Shown here: positions 43,262 to 55,149 of the stretch, piece by piece
How positions within the stretch are numbered: position 1 is the first letter of the stretch
Layout of the letters: every line of letters begins with the position of its first letter
From: Zygaena filipendulae
Taxonomy: Eukaryota; Arthropoda; Insecta; Lepidoptera; Zygaenidae
Assembly (NCBI GenBank): GCA_907165275.2
Contig: OU015655.1
Span: 7,204,501-7,268,500, forward strand
Length of the DNA stretch: 64,000 nt
Direction: 5' to 3'
Made by a program: the position numbers and the translations under genes
Notes under the pieces: generated by a model
Database searches by the model: none
Told to the model about the DNA's origin: nothing
What the model saw: the letters and a program-made list of their open reading frames with translations, nothing else

Positions 43262-45272
43262 TTTATATCAAATACTACACTATAAAAGATATGAATCGAA
43301 TCTGAAGCAATAATATACCTTGAACAGATCTCCTATAAACCATTATTTTTCTTATTAGACAAAGTTTAGTCTTCTTAACTTTATATGGTTCAAAAGTGAC
43401 ATAAACGAAATAGCTACTTAGTTAATATGGATTTCCTATACAACAGAACAAAGATAATAAAATAGAACAGAAGTACATAGTAACATAATCATTTCTTAAT
43501 GATCATAACAACTAACAAGAACAGCCCCTTTAGGCTTTATATCAAATACTACACTATAAAAGATATAAATCGAATCTGAAGCAATAATATACTTTGAACA
43601 GATTTCCTATAAACCATTATTTTTCTTATTAGACAAAGTTTAGTCTTCTTAACTTTATATGATTCAAAAGTGACATAAACAAAATAGCTACTTAGTTATT
43701 ATGAATTTCCTATACAACGGAACAAAGATAATAAAATAGAACAGAAGTACATAGTAACATAATCATTTCTTAATTATCTTAACAACTAATAGTACGGACC
43801 GCCAAGAGGGGATTTGTGGATTAGCTAAAGCGCGTCAGATGAACATAAGGGGGGTACCTTGCACCATGTTGAGTACCTCCACCAAATATAGGCCCTCTAC
43901 ACTGGTGGGTGCGTCTAGAATAACCGATCAGATTAGTAAAAAAAAATCGATAACTCGAAATACTCGAGCGCGTCAGATTAAGATATGGTGGGTTAATTAC
44001 ATAGTGAGAAGTATGTATATGAATAATCTGACCATTTGAACGTGACGTAAAGGAGTTAGAGGATCACAAACTTGCAAAAAAAAAACGCAACTTCGACATT
44101 CTCGAGCGCAGTTGATTTGTTTTTTTATTTTAAAGTAAATAACTCAAGGATAGCGGGAAAAATATAATCTGCCGATTTTCATCAGCCGAAGAAACAAAAA
44201 TCGTCTTCAAATCGAACGAGCAGCTGCAGTGAAACATGTACCTATTCATATCTCTGTCTTTCTTTCCCTTTTACTTTTTCTCTATCTCTCACTCTCTCAC
44301 ACCGTCCTCACACTACTTTCCGTCGCCATAACGTCATCACAGTATACCACGGCGCTAAACGTGTCGAATTATAACTTTTTTTGGTCGGTTAAAATACATA
44401 TTAAAATAAGTTAAGGTAAGTATTACATCAAACTATAGGTTCACCTTTCACTTTAATGTAATTATATATATATTATATAATAAAGCTCATCACAAAACAA
44501 CGCGTTCATGTTATTATATGTAAAACGAAATGGCTTGTTTGTGCTTTAAAGTTAGTTTTGTGAATAATATTTTGTGAGCTTTTACATATTTCATAGAAAT
44601 ATAAAGTGTGTTTTTTGTGATCAAGAAATAGCTCATAAAGTTATTAAACTTACATCAGAAATAAAAAAAAATTAAAAATAAATCATAATTTTTGTTTCTA
44701 GCAGTCAGATTAATAATATCCCTCAAAATTATTGTCAGATTTTAAGCCAACATAACTTGGACTGCAAGCTGAACCTTCTGTAAAATAATCTGACACGCTC
44801 GAGTATTTCAAAATTGAGATTTTTTTTTGCATTTTCAAAAATTCACTACTACCTTGCGTCACCTCCAAATCGGCAGATTTTCGAAGGGGTGCATTTTTAA
44901 GGCTCACTTAACATCCCCTTTGAATATCTGACGCGCTCGAGTAAATGTTTTTTTTTTCATTTTCTCCCCTTCCGGATGGCCACCCCCACCACGCAAATGG
45001 GCAGATGAATATATTTTCGATATCAGAGACACCTTGGAGTATCTAAACTACAATATCTGACGCGCTCGAGTTTTCCATTTTAATATTTTTTTTTACATTT
45101 TTGAAAGCCTGTAGAAGCTAAACCCACCGGTGAATGAAAAAATATCATATGACCTTATTTTGTTTATATCTCCTAATCTTCAAAACCCAATAGGTCCCAA
45201 CGACGCTCGAGTGTCTCCCGAATTAGCATCGGTATCTCCCGTACTATAACAAGAACAGCCCCTTTAGGCTTT
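43262..45272. repeat. Tandem duplication, 274-bp period, second unit split by a transposon
   Basis: Unit 1 (43262-43535) and unit 2 (43536 onward) are almost identical (TTTATATCAAATACTACACT..CCTTTAGGC). Unit 2 is interrupted after AACAACTAA at 43789 and resumes at 45250 with CAAGAACAGCCCCTTTAGGC. Unit 1 keeps the uninterrupted site. Confidence 0.88.
43790..45246. mobile_element. DNA transposon with 3-bp TAA duplication and mirrored motif arrays
   Basis: The ends TAGTACGG and CCGTACTA are short inverted repeats. TAA lies on both sides (43787-43789, 45247-45249) and once in the empty site of unit 1 (43513-43515), so the boundaries are certain. CTCGAGCGCGTCAGAT-type motifs occur three times in the left half (about 43831, 43963, 44101) and in reverse orientation four times in the right half (44788, 44926, 45055, 45201). 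There is no transposase ORF in the 1,457 bp. The 3-bp TAA resembles PIF/Harbinger, but the family is not assigned. Confidence 0.82.
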
Positions 45273-45279
45273 ATAAAGC

Positions 45280-45480
45280 ACTAGCTGTTCCCCGCGGTTT
45301 CACCCGCGTTAATTTTGGAGTTCCCGCGAGAATTCTGGACTACAATATAGCCTATGTTACTCAGGGATAATGTAGCTTTCTAATGGTGAAAGAATTTGTG
45401 AAATCGGTTTAGTAGTTTTTGAGTTAAATCGTAACAAACAAACAAAAAAACATCTTTCCTCTTTATAATATTAGTATAGA
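45280..45480 (+). repeat. Interspersed repeat, well-preserved copy
   Basis: It starts ACTAGCTGTTCCCCGCGG and ends TATAATATTAGTATAGAT. Intact CTATGTTACTCAGGGATAAT and GAAAGAATTTGTGAAATCGG blocks make it a good reference copy. Confidence 0.75.
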
Positions 45481-45795
45481 TATTGTATGCAGTATGAGTT
45501 AGCCGGAAATGGGGACCAAGCTTAAAGGGTCAAAACAACAGCATTTTAATAAATTCATGTGAAAGTATATACGGTACATAAAACAAAAAACCGATTATTA
45601 AAATTAATATAGGCATGACTAAAAACAAACAAGCAGAACATCTCATTTTTAGATGCACTAACTGCATAGGAAATAAATGAATGACCGAGATGGATAAAAT
45701 AAAAAACGAGGTATGTGTGGACGTATATCTATCCTATTATTATTTTTTAATTACTCTATGACTCATTGAACATCAATGAGGGATCAATCCCTATT

Positions 45796-46119
45796 AGGTA
45801 TTTTGACGACTTTTGAAAATCAAAATTCTAATTAGTCCGTCAGTTAGGAAATAAAAAATAATGGACACGTATTTTTGCTTTTTCAAATTAATGAAAATAT
45901 ACATAGATATAGCGCATTAAAATTTAGGGTGAGGGGTTGTGACGTCATTAACCGCTATAAGCCCCCATACAAACTGCACCGGATAGTGACGTCAGGCGAA
46001 ATCTTAACTCAATGTATTGCCGTTATTTTTTGATTACGTAAAAAAAGAAAAAATATGTGTCCAATATTTTGTATTAATCTACAAACCGGTATAAAAAATA
46101 CTTAGTCAACTAGCCCATT
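45796..46119 (+). mobile_element. CRE-bearing MITE copy
   Basis: AATTCTAATTAGTCCGTCAG is near the left end and AACTAGCCCATT at the right. TGACGTCA lies at 45950-45957 and 45987-45994. Confidence 0.7.
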
Positions 46120-47090
46120 TATGGGCACTTATAATATTGTTAAACACTATGGGTTAGTTACTGTGATCATGGACCAATAAAACTTGGTCCATGCTGTGAT
46201 AAAAAACACATAGAGGTATAATAATAATTATTCTGTAGAGAAAATGAGAACGAAATATATCATTGAGATAAAGAAGGCTTAAGCAAGCGGCCCCGGGTAA
46301 CTTGAATCTGCAAAGCTATGAATACTAAAGTGTAGGACATGTAAGAGACTTCTGCATAGTAATTAATGAATAATGTGTCACTAGCACGAGAGTGGAGCCA
46401 CGTATCTAGTGCATGCATACAAGCACTTAACTTATTGCTACTATACCTAGGTATACTCTTGTAAATCTATTAAATGAGATGCACCTGATATACTAATCTA
46501 ATTGACCCGGTAGTTTTCTCTTGTCATGGCGGAGCAAACAGCTGTACCTACTCCGGTGCAGTAAATCTGATTTTGTCGTACACTTCCCTTTAAAGTTTAA
46601 ATGATCACTGTAATGGAATCAGTTCCACAACAATCGCAATAACTAGTAGGACGTCTCAGAGACCCCTTTCATTTGACTTCGGATCAATTTCAGATCAATT
46701 GACTAGCTATTGGCGCCAAATCTGGGACAAAGGCAACCCATCATATTTGCACACTGCTGCAACTCTATGGATTTATAAATTAATTTGAACGTACCAGAAG
46801 TAGACCACTGTACTCATATTGATTCAGATTTACAATTAGATATGGTAACTCAGGTCAGCAAATTAGTCACAACGTACCTACCTTATAATGTACCTACCTC
46901 TATATCCATACTGAAACCACGTGCATTCTCAGGCTCCATGTTTAGTCCATATAATATGCGGTTATAATAGGTAACTCTCTTATTCTAAGCTAATAATTAT
47001 AAGGGCGAAAAATTTGTTTATAAGGTGTTGTAATCTTTGAAACTACCAAATCAACTAAAAATTGAGTTGGAGATATTTTTTTATCCACAA
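46120..47090. other. Non-coding stretch
   Basis: It contains a perfect 10-bp inverted repeat with a 6-nt loop (CATGGACCAA, 46168-46193); otherwise nothing was recognised. Confidence 0.45.
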
Positions 47091-47662
47091 CAGGGAGTTC
47101 CCGAGGGATTCCCGAAGTTATCGCTGGTGGAATCACGGGAAACAGCTCATTGGTAATAAGATAAGATGTGATTTAGGTCTTGAAATAGAGTACTTTTTCT
47201 ATATTAATATTATAAAGAGGAAAGATTAGATTTTTTGTTTCTTTGTCTGTTACGATTTAACTCAAAAACTACTGGACCGATCCTTGAGTAACATAGGCTA
47301 TATTGTAATCCGGAATTCCCGCGGGAACTCCGAAATTATCGCGGGTGAAACCGCGCGGGACAGCTAGTACTAGATAATAGATATAAAGGTTTCCTGAAGA
47401 AATTTCGAATTGACGCTAGACGCTAGCTATAGGAAACCATTTAGAAAAAACTTGTAGATACAGCAAAGTTTCAACCATAAAATATTTCGCAAAATGAAAT
47501 GTTTAATTTACCACTAAATAAGCTTAGTAGGTAATAATGAAAATCGAGATAATCGGTGCAATGACGTTGAGTTCGTACGTCATCGTTATTTGTACATACA
47601 TATATCTTCTTCTGTTCCTGATCCCAAAACTCACGCGGGTGAAACCGCGGGGAACAGCTAGT
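47091..47662 (-). repeat. Three interspersed repeat copies, inverted
   Basis: There is a remnant at 47091-47152 (CACGGGAAACAGCT), a near-complete copy at 47201-47369 (ATATTATAAAGAGGAAAG to CGGGACAGCTAGTA) and a truncated one at about 47600-47662 (CTCACGCGGGTGAAACCGCG). The last directly abuts the mariner-like element. Confidence 0.65.
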
Positions 47663-47882
47663 CTTATCTATATACAGTCGTGGTCAACTAATTAGGGACA
47701 CTAAGGTGGAGAACAGATATACCTGATTTTGGACTTATTAATACAAAAAATTTATTGAAATATCAAATCCTATTATTAAAATCATACGCTCCTATTAATA
47801 TTACTTATAAATCAGTGTAAATAAATCAGAAAATCGTGCAAAAATATATATATATTATAATAATTATATATTATTCTGTAGC

Positions 47883-48178
47883 CGGACATTTAATTAGGGA
47901 CAGTAAAGTAAAATGAAGCTAAAATCTGAAGTATCAATATTTTTTTACAAAACTTAAACCTAACCCTGATCCTTAGGGTACCCCGGCTCTACCACTGGAA
48001 AAATCAATATCTAGTAGGAGAAATTTCGTTTTTAATGACCCTAACACCACTTAGTTGTCAAGCATGGCTACGAACTACGTGGCCAGAACTACGTTGGTTT
48101 ATTCAGACAGAGAAAAACAATTATTTATTTATATTTTAATATATACAAATTCTCAGTGTCCCTAATTAAATGGCCAGC
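47883..48178. mobile_element. Inner mariner-like MITE
   Basis: CATTTAATTAGGGACA at the left and TGTCCCTAATTAAATG at the right are inverted and clearly related to the outer ends (shared TAATTAGGGACA). The flanks TA..TA are plausible. Confidence 0.6.
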
Positions 48179-48275
48179 CCGTATTATGAAAATATGTAGC
48201 ACTGTATTATTTTATTATTTATCAATGATTCATAAAAATTTAATGTTTAAAGCGATTATAATGTTTAAAGCGATA

Positions 48276-48667
48276 ATGACGGCTATTCGATTGTGGAACA
48301 GTCTTCCCGTGCGTATTCGGCTGGCCCCATCACTGAATATCTTTAAGAGCAAAGTTTACTATCACTTCCTTAACCAGCAAAATTGTAATAAGACCTAATC
48401 TCTGCTTCGTAATTTTTCCTATCTTGTGTGTGTACCTACCTATTCATTTACTGTAGCTTATTTGTGCTTATTTGTTTCTACTTATCTTGTGCTTATTTGT
48501 TTCTACTTTACAGCTGCTATGTAAATTTAATTTTAATCATTAATAATTGCACCCTACTCTTTTTGTATTGTTATAAATGCCAATGGTTAACTGGTAGAAA
48601 ATGCCGCAAGGCATTAAGTTCGCCATTTGTACTTGTTGTGCAATAAAGAATGAATAAATAAAATAAA
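48276..48667 (+). mobile_element. 5'-truncated CR1/Jockey-like LINE with target duplication
   Basis: The coding part reads MTAIRLWNSLPVRIRLAPSL..IFKSKVYYHFL to a TAA at 48396-48398, a typical reverse-transcriptase ORF C-terminus of CR1/Jockey LINEs. The 3' UTR has AAATGCCGCAAGGCATTAAG and ends GAATGAATAAATAAAATAAA. TAAAGCGATA occurs on both sides (48266-48275, 48668-48677), a 10-bp target duplication. Confidence 0.8.
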
Positions 48668-48823
48668 TAAAGCGATATGGTTTAAAAAATGGGCAAGTAA
48701 ATGGTTAATATTATTACGTCGAAATAAACAACAAATTCTTTTGAAATTAATAAAAATTAAACATTAAATTCACATATCGATATATCTGGAGAGTGTCCCT
48801 AATTAGTTGACCACGACTATATA

Positions 48824-49840
48824 AATGAATTGCTGTTCGTTAGTCTCGCTAAAACTCGAGAATGGCTGGACCGATTTGGCTAACTTTGATCTTAAAAGAT
48901 TCGTGGAAGTACAGGGAAGGTTTAAACGGTGAGAAGTTGGGAGTTCCTGCGAGAATTCTGAAACTCACGCGGGGCGGGTGAAACCGCGGGGCACAGCTAG
49001 TATTATATAAAGAGGTAAGGTTTGTGAATTGTGAGTTTGTGACGTTCGCGTTGTAGGGGGTAATTTCTGGATCTACCAGAACCGATTTTGAAATTCTTTC
49101 ACTTATAGGAAACTACGATAGTCCTTAGTGACATAGGAGGGACAAACTCTCACGGGAACTCCGAAATTACCGCGTGTGAAACAGCGGGCGATGGCTAGTA
49201 ATATTATGAAGAGGTAAAGTTTGCGAGTTTGTGAGGTTGCAGAGGGTAATCCCTGGATCTACTGAACCGATTTGTAAAATTCTTTCACTTATAGGGTACA
49301 TAGGGTACTTTTTATTCCGAAATTCCTACGGGAACACCGAAATTACCGCGGGTGAAACCGCGGGGGACAGATAGTAATATTATTTTTTGTTTTTTTTATT
49401 TACGTTTATTTAGGACAAAAACAGCTACAAGAACATAAAATTATTATAATAATTTTAGGTACAATTATAAAGAGATAATAAAGTTTGTGAGTTTGTGAGG
49501 TTGTAGGTTGTAGGGTTGTATCTCTGGATCTACGCACCGATTTAAAAAAAATACCAATAGAAAGCCACGTTATTTGTGAGTGTCATAGCCTACATTGTAA
49601 CCCGGAATTCCCGCGGGTTAAACCGCGGAGAACAGCTTATATGTATAGTGTATACAAAAATTAATCCCTATTTATTGGGTCACGACTCACGGCATCACGA
49701 TTCACGTGTGAACGGCTGGACCGATCACCATTAAATTTTGCATATATACGTTGTCAGGGGTATAGACAAGGACATAGGGTACTCGGAATCCCCGCAGGAA
49801 CTCCGAAATTACCGCAGGTGAAACTGCGAGGGACAGCTAA
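48824..49840 (-). repeat. Head-to-tail run of five interspersed repeat copies
   Basis: Inverted copies end at about 49002 (GGGGCACAGCTAGTA), 49200 (GATGGCTAGTA), 49377 (GGGGGACAGATAGTA), 49640 (GAGAACAGCTTAT) and 49840 (AGGGACAGCTAAT). Several begin immediately with ATTATATAAAGAGGTAA-type sequence. A T-rich tract at 49380-49465 separates copies 3 and 4. Confidence 0.72.
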
Positions 49841-51582
49841 TCAAAGATAATAATCACTACGCAACCTAAATAATCGTAAGCACGACATACGTACAATAAA
49901 TAATAATCGAAGATCTATTTTTAAAATACGTAGGTCTATATTATGTTTACTCTAGTTCTACGTAGGTTATTTATTTCTTCTTCTTCTTCAATGGCAATCT
50001 ATCGCGATTTATCGCATTTAATTCTGCCAATGTACGTATTTTTAGCAATTTGCTTAGAAGTTTAAAAAAATGAATTAGTATGAGCACAGATAATATAATA
50101 CTTATTAGATTAAGCTATATTCGAATCAGCGTTCCGGTTTTTTTGAAGACCGCCACAAAATCTAAGGTTTCTTTTATGGCATTGCTGAAATCTGTTATGA
50201 ACGGCCTACCCAACATTTTCAACTTCCATATTGGTCAAGGATTTGATGTCGATAGAGTATCTACCTACTATTTTTTATTAGATAATACCTCCTTTTTAAT
50301 TAATTGATACATATTTTATTCTATAATAATATTGCACTTACTTTTAGGGGAAATATACCACTTGTGTTTCAAGAAATTATCTGCAACTACCAATTTTTTT
50401 ATAGGTATTTGTACGGTATCACAAGAACTTAATAATACTCAAATATGGTCACAAGGTAAATATTATCCAGTGTAACTACTTTGATCACCCAAAAAGACAC
50501 TATTTGATACACATTTTCGTACAAGCGTTAAGCGTTCTTATAAAACCAAATTTGTCCGTAGATAGCTTAAGCACGCAATGCGCAGATGCAGAAAATGAAG
50601 GTCATATAAGAACCCTGGACGAGACTCAAGGTCAGATTATTCTCACAAAATATCGAACTTGAATAACGCGTATTCGCACACCCATATTTAAATCCTTCTT
50701 TTTTCCCAAACATATGTTGGTGGTCAAAATTTTAATATTAAGTGCTAGAGACTCATTATTCAGCAATATAGACACACATCAATCTACATTTTGATATCAT
50801 CATAATATATACCTATATCATATCACTTCAGGATGTCATTCCAAAATATTCCGAACGATTGTCTAAACGTATTCATGCAAAATAAATATTTGTAGAGTAT
50901 AGGTACTCATTGATAGAGCTTAAGTTATTGAACAATATCAGACTTAGAACGTGTAGGTATATTTCAGGGTACAAGCACAAAATGTTTGAGACTTTTAGCG
51001 CAAAGAACTCACTCGCTTGGCGATGGTAACACAGAAAAACACTTTCGCGGTAGAACAGTTGGCACAGGTAAAATATAATAAATAAACAAGTAACCAGATT
51101 GTCTATAAAATTAGAAAAAACGCGTGTCCACTAGCCGGCGGCTAAGGGCGGTATGTTATTGTTCAAAGAAAGGTAGTATACGGCCTTCTGGAGTCAAGGT
51201 TAGCCGGTGGAAGCTCCACTAGCAGTGGGGCGCGCCAAGGTCACAGGGCGCCTCGCACCCCTCGCCTCACTTGTACACCCTCACACGCCGCACAATCAAT
51301 ATCAAATATACCGACAAAATATTCAATTCATATCCAGTGTGTAAATGTTACCAACCACAAACTGAAAATCCAAACGGACGTGTATTTACTATTTACTGTT
51401 GAACTTTGGCTATGCCTAATGATAAAGCTTCCGAGCTTTCACTCTCGTTGATATTGAAAACAAGTTGAAAACGATCCAACGTACCTACCTCAGAAATTCC
51501 TGGGAAAACAGTAAGAGTTAGGTCTATAGAATTAATTTCGTTATTTTTAAAAGTTGTACCTACATGCTAAAAAACTAGTAAA
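49841..51582. other. Non-coding stretch with a GC-rich patch
   Basis: 49841-51100 shows nothing recognisable. 51120-51300 is unusually GC-rich (GCCGGCGGCTAAGGGCGG, GTGGGGCGCGCCAAGGTCAC) and could be a promoter or untranslated exon; no splice structure was fixed. Confidence 0.4.
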
Positions 51583-51763
51583 TCTATACTAATAATATAA
51601 AGAAGAAAGATTTGATTTTTCGTTTGTTTGTTTCAATTTAACTCAAAAACTACTGAACCGATTTCAAAAATTCTTTCATCATTAAAAAGCTACATTATCC
51701 CTGAGTAACATTTCCGCGGGAACTCCGAAATTATCGCGGGTGAAACCGCGCAGGACAGCTGGT
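51583..51763 (-). repeat. Interspersed repeat copy, inverted
   Basis: It is read on the + strand from CTATACTAATAATATAAAGA to GCGCAGGACAGCTGGTA. Confidence 0.7.
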
Positions 51764-52129
51764 AATAAATATGTTTTACCACATTTTTTCTCAAATGTCG
51801 AAAAAACATAAGCTTATATTTTTTTATATACCTCTAAGGCCTTCGCTTTGTATATATTAAACACATTATATTATAATCTTTTTATTGCATCCGGTGTTTT
51901 ATAATAAATGTTTTTATGATATCTTTAAATCACTTTAATTTCAATTACTGGCTCTTGCCTGTGGTTTTACGTGCGTCTATTTGGGTTTTTGCTGTAACAA
52001 TCTGTCTATACATATCAATAAAATTGAAGTGTCTGTTTGTAATTCCAAATTAATAGCTTTTCACTAAATGCATATGAAATTATATACGGTACTTACATAA
52101 AAAACTAATAAATGAAATTTTTGTCTGTC

Positions 52130-52265
52130 TGTTTATTCTGGCTAATCTCTGAAACAGCAGATAGCTATGTTATAAGGAGTAACTAAGGCTACTTTTATTT
52201 TAGAAAAAAATAGTTCCTACGGGAATTCCGAAACTCGTGCGGGTGAAACCGCAGAGCACAGCTAG
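52130..52265 (-). repeat. Interspersed repeat, inverted
   Basis: TTCCTACGGGAATTCCGAAA, GCGGGTGAAACCGCAGAG and CACAGCTAGTA mark the 5' end of the family. Confidence 0.62.
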
Positions 52266-52429
52266 TATCTCTATACAAAAGAAACACATCGATCCTTTGT
52301 TTCGTTGATACTTAAGAAAAGGGACATACCTACAGAATATTTTCGCATTTATATTTATTATTTTTACAAAACAATCCTTACTCACTAATAAACAAGTCCT
52401 GGAGGTTTGTTATTATCATGATTTATTAA

Positions 52430-52612
52430 CCCACTATCTATTCCCCGCGGTTTCACCCATGATAATTTCGGAGTTCCCGCGGGCCGGTATAAAAAAAATA
52501 TGTGTTAATCTAGGTAATAAACTATCTGCGAGTCGAGGTTTCATTCAAATCTATTCAGCCATTTTAGGTGTTTGAGTAAAAAACTTTCACTTTTAAATTA
52601 TTAGTAGGATAA
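52430..52612 (+). repeat. Interspersed repeat copy
   Basis: CTATCTATTCCCCGCGGTTT to AAATTATTAGTAGGAT; the core is shortened. Confidence 0.6.
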
Positions 52613-53055
52613 GAAGAACATAATTATGCGTAACAGCTACTCAATTGCACAAACACGGGTAAATTTGTAAATTTGTTAAGGTTATGTATTTTAATATTTT
52701 GCATCCTATAAAATATTATTTAATGTAAGGTAAATTCATCACAACCATTTTCTACACAAAAAACACAATCTATTGGACTTTTTTTTTAAATTATGTGTAC
52801 AAAAAAATATAATTTGCAGCATACAAAAAAAATGAAAAAACGGGTTGGGCAAACGAGTAATTAATAATGACATGCGAGAAAATAATAATAAATGAAATCC
52901 TATAAACATACAAAAACCCACTTGAAATATAAATCCATGCCAGCAATATTATGACCGAAATAACTATTAGTGATAAAATAATAAAAGTTTTAAAGAGCGC
53001 TAAAAGTTTAGTTAAAAAACTATATAAAAAAGTTTTTCAAAGTTACTTGCCATGT

Positions 53056-53330
53056 TAGCATAGTGAATGAGGTAGTGTGTTGAGTGCGCAGAGTGGCGCC
53101 CGCGGGTTCTGTCGGCTTCCGCAGCGTACAGGAATGTAGACGCGCTGCCTCCCCGCCGCAGTGGTGTGCCGCGCCGAGTGAGCACCGCGCACGCCGACGG
53201 CCCACGGCTCACCCCCCAGCGGCTGATGTCGCGCAAAACACTGCGGCGCGCACGCGGCTCCGGGCGACGCGCGCACAAGCCGCGCCCCGCGCACTCCGCA
53301 TCGCCACCCTCAACCCACCCACCCCCATCG
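53056..53330 (-). promoter_or_regulatory. GC-rich island, candidate promoter and 5' untranslated exon of the GPCR gene
   Basis: This roughly 270-bp block is rich in CpG in a window that is otherwise AT-rich. Open readings exist in several frames on both strands, as expected from composition alone, and none resembles a protein. On the - strand it ends near CTAACATGGCAAGTAACTTT, which offers a GC-type donor (ATG|GCAAGT) that could splice to the acceptor at 38812. The 14-kb distance is large, so this is inference only. Confidence 0.3.
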
Positions 53331-55149
53331 ATTCATCGTTTAGATACTTTTTATCACTGAAAGTAAAGCTCAGTCAGCGAATTGGGTCACTTGTGATTCA
53401 CGCATTGTTGAAAAAATATCACAACTATTAAGCTACATTGTCTATTTAGTAGCCGCCATAGTTTTACCATGTACGGCGGCATTTTGTATTCTTCCTCACA
53501 CAAGGTTTGACGATTAAAGAAAAAAAAAACAACAGAAATGTTTTCTTGTCACAAATATTTAATGAAAATAATATTTAAATATTTACGTAGCTCGTAGGTA
53601 TTTTAAAATATCATTTAGGTATAAATGAATGTAAAATAAGAATATACGTATTAAGATATTAATTACAATTAAGTGGATAAGTTGTTTATTACCCACTTCC
53701 AGTTTGCTATAAAACAATAATTTTGTGTACCTACGTCATACCTGTATTTAAATGTATAGTATCGAAATTATGCCTTCAGTCTACAAGTCATTTCTTATTA
53801 TAAGACTCGTATGTACCTAATAAACCAAATTGGTAATTAATGTGTATTTATTTACATACTTTTTGAAATACATACATACAAGCGTACAGTGTAATTATTT
53901 GACTTATTAATAGTTCAATATCGTAACCGCCTGAACGCATTAATAGGTATTCAGCTTCATATCAAAAACCTTAAAATAGAGAAGTAATAAAAGAAACACA
54001 TTGGCAAGTCAGCAATTACCGTAATATTGGTGAATTTACATGCAATGCAGCATATAAATGTTTTAAGAAATTCGGAGACGATTTATACAAAGTAGGTATT
54101 TTTATTAATGGCATCCTTACGTTATTTATTATTATTTATTTGTTGAAGAGCCTAGTAAAATACATTCATATTTAGAATATGTATTGATATTTTTTTTCTG
54201 GGACGTAAACAAAGAGATTTCATAAAAAAATGTGTACTTCAATATAGCCTCGATTTATAAATACATTTTAAATCTTCAAACGCGTTACACAGCTTTATTG
54301 GAAAAACTACGAAAAAATATTTTTTGTTATAATTGATAGCGAATTATATCAATACTATATTTCCATATAGTAAATGTAAATACATAGTAAAACTATGTTA
54401 TGTGATGTCTGAAAATTAGATACTTATAACCGAGTAAAACGAAGAGTTTCCGAAACATAGGCATCAAATGACCCTAAATATAAATATTTTAACTAACAAT
54501 AATACAAAATAAACTGTAAGGGTTAGAATTACCGAGTTTAAGTAGCATTATTTATAAATGAGATCTTGCTTTCCGACATAATATCATCGTCCTAGATTTA
54601 TGATGCCTTGTACAGTATTTAATATTATGTATATCCAAGCCGCAAACACTTGGTCCGACAAACAGTCAAGCGTACACAGAGTATGTGGCGTCAAAGGCGA
54701 CACACAGCAGCGAGCGCTTTCAATAACCAATGTGTACTAATACGTAGACTGCATCGATATTAAGCGACGCTTCCACAGAAAGGGAATAGAGCGGTGCGAA
54801 AACCAAACATGAAAGGATATAGACCTACCTACATCAGGTTTCCTGGCGCCTCACTTCCAAACGGATTTCAAGCGATTTACATCGGGACACTAAAAAGAAT
54901 AATATCCTTTTACACGCAGTGAAATTAAGCCAATAGTAGCAGTCCAACTTAGGTTCTTAGTTTAAACACAGTCATGGTTATATGGTTCCACCAAAAACAT
55001 AAACGTAAGAGGTCAAGTTTTGTGCTTAGAAAAGCTGCTATTAAAATTCTAAGTATCGAAATAATATTATTGCTAATGGCTCCTACAGCGTCGAACGCAA
55101 GTTGTTTGAAAGTATTTGAACGAGAACATAATAATTGTTTATTTATCCC
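53331..55149. other. Non-coding AT-rich stretch
   Basis: No exon or element was recognised. Confidence 0.45.

Larger units (their letters stand above)
47675..48819. mobile_element. Mariner/Tc1-like element, non-autonomous, with nested insertions
   Basis: CAGTCGTGGTCAACTAATTA..GGGACACT and the inverted right end match over about 28 bp with one or two differences. TA flanks both sides (47673-47674, 48820-48821). No transposase is present. Inside lie a second inverted-repeat pair (47883-48178) and a LINE fragment (48276-48667). Confidence 0.8.

Noticed and set aside
43262..43790. Tandem duplication as a CRISPR-like or satellite array
   Set aside because: Only two units of 274 bp with no regular spacers; it is a simple duplication.
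44229..44414. 61-codon ORF with a signal-peptide-like start
   Set aside because: The hydrophobic core is encoded by a CT-rich simple tract inside the TAA-flanked transposon; no transposase motif or continuing exon.
48428..48646. 72-codon ORF rich in Tyr, Leu and Cys
   Set aside because: Lies in the 3' UTR of the LINE fragment, after its stop codon.
53012..53431. Overlapping Arg/Ala-rich ORFs on both strands
   Set aside because: Open in several frames because of GC-rich composition; Arg/Pro/Ala content is typical of a CpG island, not of a protein.
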